64,000 bases of DNA from Shimia sp. CNT1-13L.2 (GTDB lineage: Bacteria; Pseudomonadota; Alphaproteobacteria; Rhodobacterales; Rhodobacteraceae): NCBI RefSeq assembly GCF_024331145.1, contig NZ_JANDJO010000003.1:1-64000 (forward strand), given 5' to 3'. Below the pieces are notes generated by a model. That model was not told where the DNA came from, searched no databases, and worked only from the letters and a program-made list of their open reading frames with translations. This document shows positions 18,023 to 26,731 of the stretch, piece after piece (positions within the stretch are counted from its first letter, which is position 1; each line of letters opens with the position of its first letter). The position numbers and the translations under genes are program-made.

Positions 18023-19471
18023 ATGTCCAAATCCATCATGATCCAAGGCACCGGCTCGAATGTCGGCAAGTCGATGCTGGTTGCGGGGCTTTGCCGTGCC
18101 GCGGTGCGACGGGGGCTTTCGGTGGCCCCATTCAAACCGCAGAACATGTCGAACAATGCGGCCGTCACCTCGGATGGTGGTGAGATCGGCCGGGCACAGG
18201 CGATGCAGGCCTTGGCCTGTGGCAAGCCGCTGACAGTGGACATGAATCCGGTTCTTCTCAAGCCCGAAACCGATGTTGGGGCGCAGGTTGTCGTGCAGGG
18301 CAAGCGCCTGACCACGGCCAAGGCACGCGACTATGCCAAGCTGAAGCCGCAGTTGATGGCGAGCGTTTTGGAAAGCTTCAATCGCCTGAAATCGCAGAAC
18401 GATCTAGTGATTGTCGAAGGCGCCGGAAGCCCTGCCGAGGTCAATCTGCGCAAGGGCGACATCGCCAATATGGGCTTTGCCGTGGCGGCGGACGTGCCTG
18501 TGATCCTTGCCGGTGACATCGACCGGGGCGGCGTGATTGCCCAGATCATCGGCACGCAGGCGGTGATTGATCCCGAAGATGCCGCGATGGTCGCGGGCTT
18601 CATGGTCAACAAGTTTCGCGGCGATCCGCGCCTGTTCGACGACGGTTACGACCTGATCGCAGAACGCACCGGCTGGCGCGGGTTTGGTGTGTTGCCCTAC
18701 TTCACCGAGGCCTGGAAACTTCCTGCTGAAGATGCACTCGACATTGCCGACGGGCGCGGTGCGGGCGACTTTAAGATTGCCTGCCTGACCCTGTCGCGCA
18801 TTGCCAATTTCGACGATCTCGATCCCCTGTCGCAGGAAGACGGCGTGCGCCTGACAATGCTGCGCGCCGGGCAGCCGATACCGGGCGATACCGATCTCGT
18901 GATCATTCCCGGCAGCAAGTCCACCCGCGGTGATCTGGCCTTCCTGCGTGAACAGGGCTGGGACGTGGATCTTCAGGCGCATGTGCGGCGCGGCGGGCAT
19001 GTGCTGGGGATTTGCGGTGGATACCAGATGCTTGGCCATCGCGTTCATGACCCCGAAGGCATCGAAGGTCCTGCCGGCGAAACGGTCGGTCTTGGTCTGC
19101 TGGACGTTGAAACCACCATGACGCCAGACAAGCGACTGACCGAAACCAAAGCGGTGCACGCGGCTTCGGGGCAACCCTTCACGGGCTATGAAATCCACAT
19201 CGGCCGCACCGAAGGCCCGGCCCGCGCGCGCCCCTTTGCACATGTTGACGGCGCTCCGGAAGGGGCCACGAGCAACAACGGCAAGGTCTCCGGCAGCTAT
19301 CTGCACGGCATGTTCCGCGATGATGGCTTCCGCAAGGCGTGGCTTTCGGCGCTGGGCGCGGAAACCAGCGACGTGGGGTATGAGGCCTCGGTCGAAGCCG
19401 TGCTGGACGATCTCGCCGACCACATGGAAGCGCACCTTGATGTCGAGGCGATCCTCGCGGCGGCGCGCTGA
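18023..19471 (+). CDS. cobQ: Cobyric acid synthase CobQ
   Basis: An ATP- and glutamine-dependent amidotransferase that amidates side chains b, d, e and g of adenosylcobyrinic acid a,c-diamide. At 482 residues, the N-terminal dethiobiotin-synthetase-like domain carries the P-loop [11 protein letters not shown] (9-19) and the [10 protein letters not shown] signature. The C-terminal GATase has nucleophile Cys331 in [11 protein letters not shown] and the His in SYLHGMF. It follows the Lin0512 pair by three bases. It is the last cob gene on this side. Confidence 0.96.
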   Translation: MSKSIMIQGTGSNVGKSMLVAGLCRAAVRRGLSVAPFKPQNMSNNAAVTSDGGEIGRAQAMQALACGKPLTVDMNPVLLKPETDVGAQVVVQGKRLTTAKARDYAKLKPQLMASVLESFNRLKSQNDLVIVEGAGSPAEVNLRKGDIANMGFAVAADVPVILAGDIDRGGVIAQIIGTQAVIDPEDAAMVAGFMVNKFRGDPRLFDDGYDLIAERTGWRGFGVLPYFTEAWKLPAEDALDIADGRGAGDFKIACLTLSRIANFDDLDPLSQEDGVRLTMLRAGQPIPGDTDLVIIPGSKSTRGDLAFLREQGWDVDLQAHVRRGGHVLGICGGYQMLGHRVHDPEGIEGPAGETVGLGLLDVETTMTPDKRLTETKAVHAASGQPFTGYEIHIGRTEGPARARPFAHVDGAPEGATSNNGKVSGSYLHGMFRDDGFRKAWLSALGAETSDVGYEASVEAVLDDLADHMEAHLDVEAILAAAR

Positions 19472-19514
19472 ACTTCATCTTGTGCCTTGCGACACCTTGG
19501 GGGATAGTCGGCGC

Positions 19515-20258
19515 ATGAACATGCGTCGCGTCCTTCTGGCTTTTTCCCTTTGTCTGGGCGGGTTTGCCGCGCAGGCCGAAGAGGTGACGATCTTCGCCGC
19601 CTCCAGCCTCAAAACCGCGCTGGACGAGATCGTGACCACTTGGGAAGCAGAGACGGGGCACGAGGTTCTGGTCTCCTATGGTGCCAGCTCTGCACTGGCG
19701 CGGCAGATTCAGTCGGGGGCACCTGCCGACATTTTCTTTTCGGCCAATCAAGCATGGATGGATGTGCTGGTTGACGATGGCTTGCTGGCAGCAAACCCGC
19801 GTCCCTTGCTTGGCAACGATCTGGTCGTGGTCGGCGCCGAGGCGGAACCGCTGGACCTGACAGCACAGACCATCGCGCAACGTCTGGAGACTGGCCCCCT
19901 TGCCATGGCAATGGTCAATTCCGTGCCCGCAGGTCTCTATGGCAAAGAGGCCCTGACCGCGCTGGGCCTTTGGGGGGACATTGCCCCGATGGTGGCCCAA
20001 ACCTCCAACGCCCGCGCGGCGCTTGCCCTCGTGGCATTGGGAGAGGCCCCGCTGGGCATTGTCTATGGCAGTGACGCCGTCGCCGAACCCCGCGTCAGCG
20101 TCGTCGCCCGCTTTGCCGAAACAACACACGCGCCGATTGTCTATCCGGTCGCGCAGGTGACCACGCGTGCCCCCGCCGCTGATCTCGTGACCTATCTTGC
20201 GTCATCTTCGGCGCGTAACGTATTCATCCAGAACGGCTTTTCAGTGAGGGATGAATGA
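19515..20258 (+). CDS. modA: Molybdate ABC transporter substrate-binding protein ModA
   Basis: A periplasmic molybdate/tungstate-binding protein of 247 residues. A Sec signal peptide ends near AQA (residues 19-21). The mature protein starts EEVTIFAASSLKTALDE, the ModA anion-binding loop, and continues with SYGASSALARQIQSGAPAD and FFSANQAWMD. The frame is open 327 bases further upstream inside cobQ, so I chose the ATG at 19515 that gives a proper signal peptide. Its stop overlaps the modB ATG (ATGA). Confidence 0.94.
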   Translation: MNMRRVLLAFSLCLGGFAAQAEEVTIFAASSLKTALDEIVTTWEAETGHEVLVSYGASSALARQIQSGAPADIFFSANQAWMDVLVDDGLLAANPRPLLGNDLVVVGAEAEPLDLTAQTIAQRLETGPLAMAMVNSVPAGLYGKEALTALGLWGDIAPMVAQTSNARAALALVALGEAPLGIVYGSDAVAEPRVSVVARFAETTHAPIVYPVAQVTTRAPAADLVTYLASSSARNVFIQNGFSVRDE

Positions 20259-20953
20259 TAGCCTGGCTCGGAGAAGAAGGTTGGCAGGCGGTGCTCCTGT
20301 CGCTCAAGGTGTCCTTCTGGGCCACCCTGATCAGCCTGCCGTTCGCCATCGCCATCGCCTGGGTACTTTCGCGGAAAGAGTTCTCCGGTAAGCAGCTTGT
20401 GAACGGCATCGTGCATTTGCCCCTGATCCTGCCGCCTGTTGTGACGGGCTACATGCTCCTGATGGTCTTTGGCCGCCGCGCCCCGATTGGCAGCTTTCTG
20501 GAAGACACGCTGGGCCTTGTCCTTGCCTTCCGCTGGACCGGCGCTGCCGTGGCGGCTGCGGTCATGGCCTTTCCCCTGATGGTGCGGGCGATCCGCCTTG
20601 CCATCGACGCGGTTGATCCCGGCCTTGAAGACGCGGCATCCACGCTGGGCGCGCCCCGCTGGCGGGTTTTCTCGACGGTCACGCTACCGCTGATAACGCC
20701 GGGTATCCTGACTAGCGCGGTTCTTGGGTTTGCCAAGGCGATGGGCGAATTCGGCGCCACGATCACCTTTGTCTCGGCCATCCCCGGACGGACCCAAACC
20801 CTGCCATCGGCGATCTATGGCTTCCTGCAGGTTCCCGGCGGAGAGACACAGGCCCTTCGCCTGGTAATCGTATCGGTCGCGGTGGCCATGGCGGCGCTCT
20901 TGCTGTCCGAGCTGATCTCGCGGCGCGTTGCCCGGAGGATCGCCGGCCAATGA
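20255..20953 (+). CDS. modB: Molybdate ABC transporter permease ModB
   Basis: An inner-membrane permease of 232 residues with about five membrane segments. The EAA loop appears as DAASTLGAPRWRVFSTVTLPL, followed by GILTSAVLGFAKAMGEFGAT, both characteristic of ModB. It works with ModA and ModC to import molybdate for molybdoenzymes. It overlaps modA and modC by four bases at each end. Confidence 0.95.
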   Translation: MIAWLGEEGWQAVLLSLKVSFWATLISLPFAIAIAWVLSRKEFSGKQLVNGIVHLPLILPPVVTGYMLLMVFGRRAPIGSFLEDTLGLVLAFRWTGAAVAAAVMAFPLMVRAIRLAIDAVDPGLEDAASTLGAPRWRVFSTVTLPLITPGILTSAVLGFAKAMGEFGATITFVSAIPGRTQTLPSAIYGFLQVPGGETQALRLVIVSVAVAMAALLLSELISRRVARRIAGQ

Positions 20954-22038
20954 CGCTTTCGGTTTCCCTTCGCCACACGCTGGACAGGTTCGAACTTGAC
21001 GTGACCTTCAATGCGCCCGACGGGGTCACGGCCCTGTTTGGTCGTTCTGGCGCGGGCAAGACGACGGTTGTGAATGCCGTGGCCGGACTGATGCAGCCAA
21101 CAAAGGGGCGCATTTCTGTCGGGGATCGGGTTCTCTTCGACAGCAGCAAAAGAATTTCCCTGCCGGTTCACAAGCGTCATCTTGGCTATGTCTTTCAGGA
21201 CGCTCGCCTTTTCCCACATATGACTGTCGCGCAGAACCTTGCCTATGGGGCCAAAGTTCAGCGCACCAAAAGGGACGTGGCCCACGAAAAACGCATCATC
21301 GAGATGCTTGGTATCGGCGATCTTTTGTCACGCCGCCCGGGCCGTCTCTCGGGTGGTGAGAAACAGCGCGTCGCGATCGGGCGTGCCTTGCTGGCGGCCC
21401 CCGAGCTTCTGCTACTCGACGAACCCCTTGCCGCGCTGGATGAGGCCCGCAAGGCCGAGATCCTTCCGTTTCTCGAACGCCTTCGCGATCATTCCGGCAT
21501 TCCGATCTTATACGTCAGCCATTCCATCGCCGAGGTGGCGCGCCTCGCCACAACTGTTGTCGCGCTGCACAATGGCCGCGTGGCGCAGGTTGGTCCGACG
21601 GCCTCTGTTCTTTCCGATCCCGACTCCGTGCCCGCGCTGGGCGTGCGCGAGGCCGGGGCGGTGATCCGCGGTAAACTCGTTGCGCATCACGACGACGGTC
21701 TGAGCGAGTTGCAGACCTGTGGCGGTGCCCTGTTCCTGCCGCGCGTCAAGGGTGTCGAGATTGATCAGGTCATTCGCGTCCGCATCCGTGCGCACGATGT
21801 GATCCTTTCCCGCACCGCGCCCGAGGGGCTTTCGGCCCTGAACATCCTGCACGGCCGGATCGTGTCGCTGCGCGAGGGGCAGGGTCCGGGTGTCATGGTG
21901 CGCATCGCCTGCCGTGACGAGCATATCCTCGCGCGGATCACCCGCCGATCAGCGCAAGCGATGTCCCTGTCCGAAGGCGATATGATCCACGCCATCGTGA
22001 AATCTGTGTCTGTCGCACAGGGCGATGTTGGCGGCTGA
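20950..22038 (+). CDS. modC: Molybdate ABC transporter ATP-binding protein ModC
   Basis: A 362-residue ATPase. Walker A GRSGAGKTT is at 31-39, the signature LSGGEKQR at 133-140 and Walker B LLLLDEPL at about 153-160. The C-terminal 130 residues form a TOBE/Mop-like regulatory domain that can bind oxyanion. It is the last gene of modABC and ends one base before the convergent regulator gene, so no terminator fits between them. Confidence 0.95.
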   Translation: MTLSVSLRHTLDRFELDVTFNAPDGVTALFGRSGAGKTTVVNAVAGLMQPTKGRISVGDRVLFDSSKRISLPVHKRHLGYVFQDARLFPHMTVAQNLAYGAKVQRTKRDVAHEKRIIEMLGIGDLLSRRPGRLSGGEKQRVAIGRALLAAPELLLLDEPLAALDEARKAEILPFLERLRDHSGIPILYVSHSIAEVARLATTVVALHNGRVAQVGPTASVLSDPDSVPALGVREAGAVIRGKLVAHHDDGLSELQTCGGALFLPRVKGVEIDQVIRVRIRAHDVILSRTAPEGLSALNILHGRIVSLREGQGPGVMVRIACRDEHILARITRRSAQAMSLSEGDMIHAIVKSVSVAQGDVGG

Positions 22039-23013
22039 CTACCGCGCCTGACCGGCCCGAAGCTCCCTGACAGACAGGCCGTGTACCCGTCTGAACGCGC
22101 GGGCAAAGCTTGCCAGTGACGAAAAGCCGGTTGCGACCGCGATGTCCTGAACCGTCATGGACGTGTCGCTGGCAAGACGAAAGGCTTCGCCAAGGCGCAG
22201 TTGCAGATAGTGATCGCGCGGCGATTGGCCTAGGTGGGTCTTAAACTTCTGCTCCAGGCTGCGTGGCGAGACGTTCAGAATATCAGAAATGTCAGCGATG
22301 CTGAGCGGTTCTTCCAGATGCGTCTCCATCAGGTCAAGCGCCTTGGAGATCAACGGGTTACGGCGTACCCTTCGATCCATGCTGACAGCCCCCAGCGCCC
22401 CTGCGGGGGCGGGATCATGCAGGAAGGCCGAGGCGATGCGGCTGGAGAGAGAGGCCCCGAAGCGGGTGCCGATCAGGTGCAGCATCATGTCGATCCCCGG
22501 AGCCGCCCCGCCGGACGTCGCGAAGGGCGGGCTGATGACATAGCGGTCGCGACGGGTGTCGACGTTGGGGAAACGGGTTGCAAACTCTTCAAGGTCTTCC
22601 CAGTGGGTCGTGGCGGCATGTCCATCCAGAACGCCCGCCCGTGCCAACAGCCAGGGGGCACCGTCAATCGCGGCCACTGCGGTTCCGGCACCGTGCAATC
22701 GCCTGAGCGACGCCATTAACCGCGGCGTCGCCTGCGCCTCGAGGTCGAAACCGGCCACCATGACCAGCACGTCGCAACGCGCCAGTTCGGCAATCGGCTC
22801 CCCTTCGATCTTTAACCCGCTGGTCAGGTGAACAGGCCGTCCCTCGGGGGTGCGAAAGTGCCAGCGAAACAAGGTACGACCCGCGCGCCGATTGGCGGCG
22901 CGCATCGGATCGACCGCCGCAGCAAAGCTCAGCGTGTTGCTGTCGTTCATGACCAGAACCGCCATTTCGAGAGGTTCACGGCCGTCGGGGAGGAGGTTTT
23001 TTGCGCCTTTCAT
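22039..23013 (-). CDS. GlxA/AraC-family regulator, probable carnitine-catabolism regulator (CdhR-like)
   Basis: A 324-residue transcription factor with an N-terminal DJ-1/PfpI-type amidotransferase-like domain and a C-terminal AraC helix-turn-helix of about 100 residues (LSIADISDILNVSPRSLEQ and DIAVATGFSSLASFARAF). This architecture matches CdhR, which activates carnitine dehydrogenase genes in Pseudomonas. The AraC-type domain and the divergent position next to the carnitine genes support that role. I chose the ATG at 23013 over a TTG one codon earlier. The 77-base gap to the next gene should contain its operator, which I could not identify. Confidence 0.82.
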   Translation of the reverse strand: MKGAKNLLPDGREPLEMAVLVMNDSNTLSFAAAVDPMRAANRRAGRTLFRWHFRTPEGRPVHLTSGLKIEGEPIAELARCDVLVMVAGFDLEAQATPRLMASLRRLHGAGTAVAAIDGAPWLLARAGVLDGHAATTHWEDLEEFATRFPNVDTRRDRYVISPPFATSGGAAPGIDMMLHLIGTRFGASLSSRIASAFLHDPAPAGALGAVSMDRRVRRNPLISKALDLMETHLEEPLSIADISDILNVSPRSLEQKFKTHLGQSPRDHYLQLRLGEAFRLASDTSMTVQDIAVATGFSSLASFARAFRRVHGLSVRELRAGQAR

Positions 23014-23090
23014 CAATTATCTTTCGTAAAGTGTAAATTAAGCGGCAGCAAGTGGGGGGATGATTGGGGAAAGTCGAGAAGGGAATCGCC

Positions 23091-24008
23091 ATGCCTTTGC
23101 AAATGAACCGCGAAGTATTCATCACCTGCGCCGTCACCGGATCGGGCGGCACGCAGGACCGTAGCCCCCATGTACCGCGTTCGCCTGAACAGATCGCCAA
23201 CAGCGCGATCGCCGCGGCCAAGGCGGGGGCCGCCGTTGTCCACTGTCACGTGCGGGACCCGGAAACCGGCGCACCGAGCCGTGATCTTGGCCTCTACCGC
23301 GAGGTGACAGACCGCATCCGTGACGCCGAGGTTGATGTGGTTCTGAACCTGACCGCCGGCATGGGCGGTGACATCGTTTTCGGCGATACCGAGAACCCGT
23401 TCCCCGTGAATGAAGCGGCCACCGACATGATCGGCGCGACCGAGCGCATGGCCCATATCGCCGAGTGCCTGCCCGAAATCTGCACCCTTGATTGCGGCAC
23501 CATGAACTTTGCCGAAGCCGACTATGTCATGACCAACACCCCCGGCATGTTGCGTGCCATGGGCCAGATGATGACAGATCTTGGGGTGAAACCCGAAATT
23601 GAAGCCTTCGACACCGGCCACCTCTGGTTCGCAACGCAACTGGTCAAGGAAGGTATCCTGACCTCGCCCGCGCTGGTGCAGCTGTGCATGGGCGTGCCGT
23701 GGGGCGCGCCGAACGACATGAACACTTTCATGGCCATGGTCAACAACGTGCCGGGCGATTGGGACTGGTCGGCCTTCAGCCTTGGCCGCGACCAGATGGC
23801 CTATGTTGCTGCTGCCGTTCTGGCGGGGGGCAACGTGCGGGTTGGCCTCGAAGACAACCTCTGGCTCGACAAGGGCGTGCTGGCAGAGAACTATCAACTG
23901 GTCGAGCGTGCGGTGACCATCATCGAGAACATGGGCGCCCGCGTGATCGGCCCGCAGGAGGTGCGTGAAAAGCTCGGTCTGACCAAGCGCGCGCCGGTGG
24001 CCAAGTAA
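23091..24008 (+). CDS. BKACE-family 3-dehydrocarnitine cleavage enzyme (DUF849)
   Basis: A 305-residue beta-keto acid cleavage enzyme of the BKACE (DUF849) family. Zinc ligands His51 and His53 are in the VVHCHVRDPETG motif, and CTLDCGTMNF and ALVQLCMGVPWG follow. In carnitine catabolism this class converts 3-dehydrocarnitine and acetyl-CoA to betainyl-CoA and acetoacetate. The substrate is assigned from its neighbours, the regulator and the dehydrogenase-thioesterase fusion. The ATG at 23091 has AGGGA eight bases upstream, so an upstream TTG is rejected. Its stop shares a base with a possible ATG of the lipoprotein gene (TAATG). Confidence 0.88.
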   Translation: MPLQMNREVFITCAVTGSGGTQDRSPHVPRSPEQIANSAIAAAKAGAAVVHCHVRDPETGAPSRDLGLYREVTDRIRDAEVDVVLNLTAGMGGDIVFGDTENPFPVNEAATDMIGATERMAHIAECLPEICTLDCGTMNFAEADYVMTNTPGMLRAMGQMMTDLGVKPEIEAFDTGHLWFATQLVKEGILTSPALVQLCMGVPWGAPNDMNTFMAMVNNVPGDWDWSAFSLGRDQMAYVAAAVLAGGNVRVGLEDNLWLDKGVLAENYQLVERAVTIIENMGARVIGPQEVREKLGLTKRAPVAK

Positions 24009-24040
24009 TGCTGCGGGGCGGCGTTTTCGGGAAAAACACC

Positions 24041-24409
24041 ATGCGGTATCACGTCGGTATTACGTCGGTATTGCGACGGTGCTGCCGCGCAGCACTGGTG
24101 GCAGGTGCATTTACCTCTGTAGCGGCCTGCATTCCCGAAACGCCGTCTTCCCCCCGTGGCCCCACGCCGGACAAGGCTGCGCAAGCGGCCTGTCTGGCGG
24201 AGGGGGGCACCTATGAAATCGCCGGTATCGCGGGACAGTACGTCTGCATCCGGCCCACGGTGGACGCGGGCAAATCCTGTTCCGCCGAAAGCGACTGTAG
24301 CGGGTTCTGCATGGCCGAAACCCGCACCTGTTCAGCGGTGACACCGATGTTCGGCTGTCACCCCATTTTGTTGGACGACGGCAGCCATGCCGAGATCTGT
24401 ATCGACTAG
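24041..24409 (+). CDS. Small cysteine-rich lipoprotein
   Basis: A short secreted protein with lipobox SVAAC, predicted to be a lipid-anchored envelope lipoprotein. The mature part has about seven further Cys spaced like a disulfide-bonded mini-domain (CLAEGG, QYVCIRP, CSAESDCSGFC, RTCSAV, FGCHPI, EICID). No function is known. Start is uncertain: ATG 24041 gives a 30-residue leader; ATG 24008 (coupled to the preceding stop) gives a longer one; TTG 24071 gives a textbook 20-residue leader. The first codons overlap an 11-bp-period repeat. It lies between two carnitine genes and ends nine bases before the dehydrogenase. Confidence 0.75.
   Translation: MRYHVGITSVLRRCCRAALVAGAFTSVAACIPETPSSPRGPTPDKAAQAACLAEGGTYEIAGIAGQYVCIRPTVDAGKSCSAESDCSGFCMAETRTCSAVTPMFGCHPILLDDGSHAEICID
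24045..24077. repeat. Three-unit 11-bp-period repeat (copy A)
   Basis: Three tandem 11-mers in a row: GGTATCACGTC, GGTATTACGTC and GGTATTGCGAC. On the opposite strand this reads GTCGCAATACC, GACGTAATACC, GACGTGATACC. The same three-unit order occurs at 55042-55074 just before glpK. Here it covers the first codons of the lipoprotein gene. Confidence 0.75.
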
Positions 24410-24418
24410 GAGAGTTTC

Positions 24419-25894
24419 ATGACGCGAGTAGCGGCAATCATCGGTGGTGGGGTCATCGGCGGCGGATGGGCCGCGCGATTCCTGCTGAATGGCTGGAATG
24501 TTCAGGTGTTCGATCCGGACCCCGAAGCCGAACGCAAGATCGGCGAGGTGCTCGACAATGCCCGCCGCTCGATGCCGGGCCTGAGCGATACGGCGCTGCC
24601 TGCCGAAGGGCAGCTGACCTTCCATGATGCCATCGAAGACGCGGTGGCCGGTGCCGAATGGATTCAGGAAAGCGTGCCAGAGCGGCTCGACCTCAAGCAG
24701 AAGGTCTATGCTGGCCTTCAGGCGGCCTGCCGTGAGGACGCAATCATCGGCTCTTCGACCTCGGGGTTCAAACCCAGCGAGTTGCAGGAGGTGGCACCGC
24801 GCCCGGAACAGATCCTTGTGACCCACCCGTTCAATCCCGTCTACTTGATGCCGCTGGTCGAAGTGGTGCCAAGCGACAGGACCGCGCCCGAGCGTGTCGA
24901 GCGGACCAAGCAGATCATGACCGAGATCGGCATGTATCCCCTGCATGTGCGCAAGGAGATCGACGCACATATCGCCGACCGTTTCCTCGAGGCGGTCTGG
25001 CGCGAGGCGCTATGGCTGGTCAAGGATGGCGTGGCCACCACCGAAGAGATCGACGAGTCGATCCGCATGGGCTTTGGCATCCGCTGGGCACAGATGGGCC
25101 TGTTTGACACCTATCGTGTGGCAGGTGGCGAAGCGGGCATGAAGCACTTCATGGCCCAGTTCGGCCCGGCCCTGAAATGGCCCTGGACCAAGCTGATGGA
25201 TGTGCCCGAATTCAATGATGAGCTTGTCGACCTGATCGCTGGTCAGTCGGACGCACAGTCCGGCCATCTTGATATCCGCGAGATGGAACGTATCCGCGAC
25301 AACAACGTGGTGGCGATGATGCGCGCGCTGAAGGCGCAGAACTGGGCTTCGGGCGCGGTTCTGAACAAGCACGATGCCAAGCTGATGGCGGATGCGGGCA
25401 TGGTGCGCAAAGCCGCCGATATTGCCGATCCGTCGCAACCCATCGTGACCGTGGCCCGTGCGGTGCCGATCGACTGGCTTGATTACAACGGCCACATGAC
25501 CGAGAGCCGGTATTTGCAGGCCTTTGCGGATGCCTCGGACCGGCTGATGGAGATCATTGGCTGTGATCAGGACTATATCGCCACCGGCGGGTCGTTCTTT
25601 ACCGCCGAAACCCACATTCGCCATATCGACGAAACCCATCTGGGCGCACGTATCGAGGTGCGGACGCGGGTTCTGATGGCGGAAGGCAAGAAGATGCACC
25701 TCTGGCACGAGATGTATGCGGGCGACAAGCTGTTGGCGACCGGCGAGCATATCCTGATCCACGTCAGCCTCGAGACCCGTCGTCCGGCGCCCTTCAGTCC
25801 TGAAATCGCGGCCAACCTCAAGATGATCAGCGAGGCGCAGGCCGGGCTGGATGCGCCCGAAGGTGTGGGGCGCTACGTCGGGCAGCCTCGTTGA
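24419..25894 (+). CDS. Carnitine 3-dehydrogenase fused to betainyl-CoA thioesterase
   Basis: A 491-residue fusion. The N-terminal 3-hydroxyacyl-CoA dehydrogenase-like half has the NAD-binding GGGVIGGGWA at about 9-18, the SSTSGF at 112-117 and THPFNP at 135-140, as in L-carnitine dehydrogenase. From about residue 345 a hotdog thioesterase follows, with VPIDWLDYNGHMTESRY and a C-terminal LLATGEHILIHV strand. The first half oxidises L-carnitine to 3-dehydrocarnitine; the second would hydrolyse betainyl-CoA to glycine betaine. Such fusions are known in Sinorhizobium. Its stop (25892-25894) is overlapped by the TTG start of the SDR gene. Confidence 0.9.
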   Translation: MTRVAAIIGGGVIGGGWAARFLLNGWNVQVFDPDPEAERKIGEVLDNARRSMPGLSDTALPAEGQLTFHDAIEDAVAGAEWIQESVPERLDLKQKVYAGLQAACREDAIIGSSTSGFKPSELQEVAPRPEQILVTHPFNPVYLMPLVEVVPSDRTAPERVERTKQIMTEIGMYPLHVRKEIDAHIADRFLEAVWREALWLVKDGVATTEEIDESIRMGFGIRWAQMGLFDTYRVAGGEAGMKHFMAQFGPALKWPWTKLMDVPEFNDELVDLIAGQSDAQSGHLDIREMERIRDNNVVAMMRALKAQNWASGAVLNKHDAKLMADAGMVRKAADIADPSQPIVTVARAVPIDWLDYNGHMTESRYLQAFADASDRLMEIIGCDQDYIATGGSFFTAETHIRHIDETHLGARIEVRTRVLMAEGKKMHLWHEMYAGDKLLATGEHILIHVSLETRRPAPFSPEIAANLKMISEAQAGLDAPEGVGRYVGQPR

Positions 25895-26652
25895 CGCGCC
25901 GTGTTCTGATCACAGCCGGGGCCTCTGGCATCGGCCTTGCCATGGGCGAGGCCTTTGCCGCGGCGGGCTATGACATCTGGGTGAGCGACGTCGACAGGGC
26001 CGCGCTGGCCTCGGTGCCAGCCGGTTGGCGGGCCTCCGAGGTGGATGTCTCGGACGAGGCGGCCATGGCGGCGCTCTTTGCCGAGATCGAAACCGTCTGG
26101 GGCGGTCTGGATGCGCTCTGCGCAAACGCCGGAGTGGCCGGACCGACGGCGGCGGTTGAGGATGTGACGCTGGACCAGTGGCGCGCCTGCACGGCGGTGA
26201 CGCTGGACGGTGTGTTCCTTTGTGCCAAGTTTGCCGCCCCGTTGATGAAACGGGCCGGGGAAGGTTCCATCGTCGTGACCTCGTCCACCGCAGGCCAGTA
26301 TGGCTATCCCAACCGATCGCCTTATGCGGCGTCGAAATGGGGGGTGATCGGTCTTGCCAAGACGCTGGCGATGGAACTGGGACCGTTTGGCATTCGCTGC
26401 AACGTGGTCTGCCCCGGAGCGGTCAGCGGGCCGCGCATGGAGGGCGTGCTGGAACGCGAGGCGGCGGCCAAGGGCATGACCCGCGACGCGGTCTATGCGG
26501 GTTATGCCTCGGGCACATCGCTGGGGCGGTTTGTCGAGGCCAGCGAGATCGCCGACATGGCGGTGTTTCTTGGTTCGGACGCGGCAAAGGCCGTGTCGGG
26601 GCAGGTGATCGCGGTGGATGGCCACACGGTGAACCCGGACCCGCAGGTCTGA
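25891..26652 (+). CDS. SDR family NAD(P)-dependent oxidoreductase
   Basis: A classical short-chain dehydrogenase of 253 residues. The cofactor motif is AGASGIG at 9-15 in place of the usual TGxxxGIG. The catalytic triad is Ser131/132, Tyr145 and Lys149 (YAASK). The start is TTG, sharing bases with the TGA of the fusion gene, so it is translationally coupled. I see no strong ribosome-binding site. Position makes a role in carnitine or a related hydroxy-acid pathway likely, but the substrate cannot be read from sequence. Confidence 0.8.
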   Translation: MTRRVLITAGASGIGLAMGEAFAAAGYDIWVSDVDRAALASVPAGWRASEVDVSDEAAMAALFAEIETVWGGLDALCANAGVAGPTAAVEDVTLDQWRACTAVTLDGVFLCAKFAAPLMKRAGEGSIVVTSSTAGQYGYPNRSPYAASKWGVIGLAKTLAMELGPFGIRCNVVCPGAVSGPRMEGVLEREAAAKGMTRDAVYAGYASGTSLGRFVEASEIADMAVFLGSDAAKAVSGQVIAVDGHTVNPDPQV

Positions 26653-26654
26653 CC

Positions 26655-26724
26655 GGGGCAGGGGCGCTGCCCCTCTTGCCCCTTTCGGGGCAATTCCCCC
26701 CGGGGTATTTGGGCCAAGAAGAAG
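26655..26724. repeat. Palindromic intergenic repeat between convergent genes
   Basis: Two perfect hairpins, GGGGCAG/CTGCCCC (26655-26673) and TGCCCC-TTTC-GGGGCA (26677-26692), are followed by CCCCCCGGGG and a TATTTGGGCCAAGAAGAAG tail. Clustered hairpins with this tail resemble intergenic repeats I have seen across Rhodobacteraceae. It probably acts as a bidirectional transcription end, although there is no T-run. Confidence 0.6.
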
Positions 26725-26731
26725 GGCCGGA

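Noticed and set aside
16682-19471. A second B12 riboswitch in front of cobO
   Set aside because: The 81 bases between nnrS and cobO contain none of the riboswitch core motifs.
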